Shown: piece after piece, positions 8,071-10,234 of the stretch | Position numbering within the stretch: position 1 is the first letter of the stretch | How the letters are laid out: every line of letters begins with the position of its first letter | Assembly: GCA_016256075.1 (NCBI GenBank) | Contig: SDVU01000831.1 | Span: 1 to 10,234 of the forward strand | DNA: 10,234 bases | Source: Dictyocoela muelleri | Lineage: Eukaryota > Microsporidia | Direction: 5' to 3' | Program-made: the position numbers and the translations under genes | Notes under the pieces: model-generated | Seen by the model: only the letters and a program-made list of their open reading frames with translations | What the model was told of the DNA's origin: nothing | The model's database searches: none

Positions 8071-8261
8071 TTACATAAATTATGTTAAAATTACCTAATT
8101 AGGCCAATCATATATCATATTTTTATATTTTATACTCCAATATATTATAGTAAAAGATTTAAAGAAAAAATTTCAATTAATAGTTATACTTATTAAAAGA
8201 CACAAAAATAATAATAACCCTTTATTTGAAGTATGAAAATATTGAACTCTACTTAGTAGTC

Positions 8262-8325
8262 GACCGCCCTCACTCCGTGCGAAAAAATTTGCCGGTCGTA
8301 GAAAAAAAATTTAGCCGTTTCAGAT
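8262..8325. repeat. Imperfect tandem motif with a GC-rich head
   Basis: A GC-rich run (cgaccgccctcactccgtgc, 8262-8281) is followed by two similar units, aaaaaatttgccggtcgtag and aaaaaaaatttagccgtttcag, which share A-run/TTT/GCCG/GA. The first unit's cggtcg can also pair with the head's cgaccg. On the minus strand the frame across it is open for about 45 codons (RPANFFARSEGGRLLSRVQY and on). It has no obvious identity. Confidence 0.35.
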
Positions 8326-8364
8326 ATAAAAATTACACTGTTTGGCGAAAAAAATATATATGAG

Positions 8365-8775
8365 CATATTATATGTTAGATGAATCCATACTTGCCTAAA
8401 TGTAGAGTCACTACTATTGTCTTTAGATCTTAGGTTTCTTCTTTTACATTGGCACGTCTCTCATAAGCTACACAAAGGCTCAGATGATACATATTTTCGT
8501 AATTTGAAATACTAGCAGGATACGCGTATTAGAGGCTGTTTTATTGCTTTCCATTTGTGCATATTTTCGCCTAATTACATCACCGTAGATATCCTAACGG
8601 CAACATGTGTTTTTTCTGCTTTATTTTCATATTAGACCCTGTTATAATCAGCCATACCACACTGTAAAAACTGTATATATATTTATATACTTATCGACCG
8701 CATATTCTAAACCTATTCATTTTTTTTTAAAGTTATGTTAGTGGATTTCTACCACGGCGTATAATTTTATGTAGA
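8365..8775 (-). repeat. Dispersed repeat, copy 2 of 3
   Basis: The anchors are catacttgcc at 8387, acgtctctcataagct at 8454, attagacc at 8631 and cagccataccacact at 8649, with spacings within a few bases of copy 1. The minus-strand frame shows IIRRGRNPLT (compare MRRHALLNN in copy 1), ADYNRV-stop-YENKAEKTHVAV, HKWKAIKQPLIRVSC and CQCKRRNLRSKDNSSDSTF, with about four stops in 115 codons. The stop after ADYNRV occurs at the same place in copy 3. G+C is clearly higher than in the flanks. The copy is diverged and broken; its origin is unknown, perhaps a transposase or a decayed gene family. Confidence 0.6.
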
Positions 8776-9464
8776 GGCATATACCAAAATGTAATACGAA
8801 ATTTTAAGATTTTAGGAGACGTGATTGTATACTCTTGATATATAAATAAATGTATATAATGCTCCGCTGTGATTTTATAATACTTGGTAAGGGACCGAAT
8901 TTTTTTTACACTGTGATCAGGCCGTAAGAAAAAAATGTTAAAGACACATGCTCTAAATTATAGACATTCAATTAAATATACAAATTTTAAAAATACTATT
9001 AACTTATAAAAAGTTATATTTAAACCTTTTTTGACAAAAAAGACAAAAAATTATAAAGAATATGTAAATTTCCGTAAAACCTATAAAAATATCTAAAAAA
9101 CCTCTAACAAATATATTAAAATATCTAAAATAAGGCAAACTATTTATAACTAGTAAAAAAAATCTTAAAATAATAATTACTACCAATTAAGCGCTATGCT
9201 TTTCGGTTTAAATTAAATTTATTTTATAAAAATATTTCTATCCAATAATAATAAAAATTACATTTTATTCCGGCAATATACGATATCCCAAAAAAATAAA
9301 AAGTCATTTCTGACGCAAATAAGACAAATTGTAATCCGAAAAATGACAAATTTCGAACGTAAAAAAGAAAATATATATTTTTCAGAAATTACAAAGAGTA
9401 TTATAAGAAAAATAAGTAAATATATATTTGTAAAATTCATGTTTATAAAGATATCTAATAATAT
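8776..9464. other. Spacer between repeat copies 2 and 3
   Basis: The left part (8776-8940) retains some G+C and may continue the repeat. The right part holds two T-rich-strand hydrophobic frames of about 60 codons on the minus strand (9440-9258 and 9186-9004). These could be a decayed membrane protein or simply composition. No recognisable gene is present. Confidence 0.4.
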
Positions 9465-9860
9465 TTCATTATTATTTTATTAAAACGTTGACGACATACT
9501 TAGCTGCCCCCGCTGTATGTATTATTTCGTAGTATGATCTGTTTGTTTTTTACCTGCGTTACGATAAAGACGTCGCTTACTAAGCTATTATAAAACTTAT
9601 CTGTTTACGCGTTTTGGTTTATCAATGACTCGTAAGTAACAGTTATTCATTAAATTTATTAATTTTTTTTACTTTTTTGTTGAGAAAATCCGATGCACAT
9701 AATTCACACCTAGTCGAGTCTCTTCTGCTTCATTGTTATGCTAAAACAAGTATAAATCAGCTATACATCACTCTAACATATGTATATTATACTATAAATA
9801 TATAGTTACGACTGCATAATATCATTCCCACAATATTTATTGAAGACTTATTAAATTTGT
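9465..9860 (-). repeat. Dispersed repeat, copy 3 of 3
   Basis: The anchors are catacttagctgcc at 9495, acgtcgcttactaagct at 9570 and cagctatacatcact at 9758, in the same order as in copies 1 and 2. The distances are 75 and 188 bases, against 67 and 195 in copy 2 and 68 and 200 in copy 1. The minus strand reads CIADLYLF-stop-HNNEAEETRLG, VNYVHRIFSTKK, INLMNNCYLRVIDKPKRVNR and LSKRRLYRNAGKKQTDHTT. The blocks ADLYLF-stop-HNNEAEET and SKRRLYRN align with ADYNRV-stop-YENKAEKT and CKRRNLRS of copy 2. The plus strand also has few stops (9449-9805), so the coding strand is inferred from agreement between copies. The limits are approximate. Confidence 0.6.
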
Positions 9861-10234
9861 TTTATTTATACGATATTTATTTATTACATTAAAGAGTGTT
9901 ATAATTTGATCGATATGTCTTAATTTTCTGATTATTATTAAAAATTTAATAACAAATTCTCATTTATTCGGTTAATAGAAAAACTATATCCAACAAAATG
10001 ATTTGTCATTTTAACCCGATATCGGTGTAAAATCAGAAGAACTGTTTAAAAACTATTTAAATCAATTTTAAAATATGTGTTTACATAGATAAATTATTGT
10101 TGAACGCCCGATCATATCCCACGCCAGATCGGCACCCACATACTTTTCAATAATTTGTTTTCATATTATGACCTTAAAAAATAAATAAAAAGTCAAACCT
10201 CTTAATTACGTCTAAAATTTATAAGGGTCAGCTA
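9861..10234. other. AT-rich right end without a gene
   Basis: No supported frame is present. A short GC-richer patch at 10105-10138 contains a 6-base inverted match (ccgatc and gatcgg, 10108-10132), which is too short to interpret. Confidence 0.5.

Noticed and set aside
9004-9440. Two minus-strand hydrophobic ORFs of 60 codons
   Set aside because: They show the same composition effect, are short and are in separate frames. A link to repeat copy 3 is conceivable but not supported.
10108-10132. Inverted match ccgatc/gatcgg
   Set aside because: It has only six base pairs with a 13-base loop, and no supporting context.

Overview
The window is strongly AT-rich eukaryotic nuclear DNA with long homopolymer and TA runs and very little intact coding sequence. 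It is dominated by one decayed APE-type (endonuclease plus reverse transcriptase) non-LTR retrotransposon, so it is not bacterial. A compact-proteome, AT-rich protist such as a gene-poor microsporidian would fit, but Dictyostelium-like or other AT-rich eukaryotes cannot be excluded. No host gene was recognised that would settle this.

Layout. Bases 1-236 hold the 3' end of an unrecognised plus-strand gene that begins outside the window. Next comes an AT-rich spacer (237-1393) with a striking GC-rich perfect-but-one hairpin at 371-414. From about 5085 down to 1394, on the minus strand, lies a LINE with two ORFs. ORF1 (5085-4571) is unrecognised. ORF2 (4508-1394) has a basic N-terminal extension, an AP-endonuclease-like domain (NING, ETW, GDIN and SDH motifs) and a LINE-type reverse transcriptase (IPKK, AYDCVD, GIPQGA and YSDE motifs). 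It has many stops and frame changes and is surely dead.

Upstream of the LINE, on the plus strand, a 78-codon ORF (5460-5696) with a signal-peptide-like N-terminus is the only plausible small intact gene. Bases 5697-6248 are almost pure A/T and contain a long inverted repeat (6022-6111). A GC-elevated island at 6249-6412 is unexplained.

The right third contains what I think is the most interesting structure: three diverged, colinear copies of a sequence of about 0.4 kb (about 7660-8070, 8365-8775 and 9465-9860) in direct orientation. They were found only by reading and aligning by eye. The minus strand of each reads like decayed protein-coding sequence, with a weak resemblance to ISXO2/Merlin-type transposases. 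The rest of the right third is AT-rich DNA with a few hydrophobic chance-like frames. No tRNA, rRNA, CRISPR array or recognisable promoter was found.
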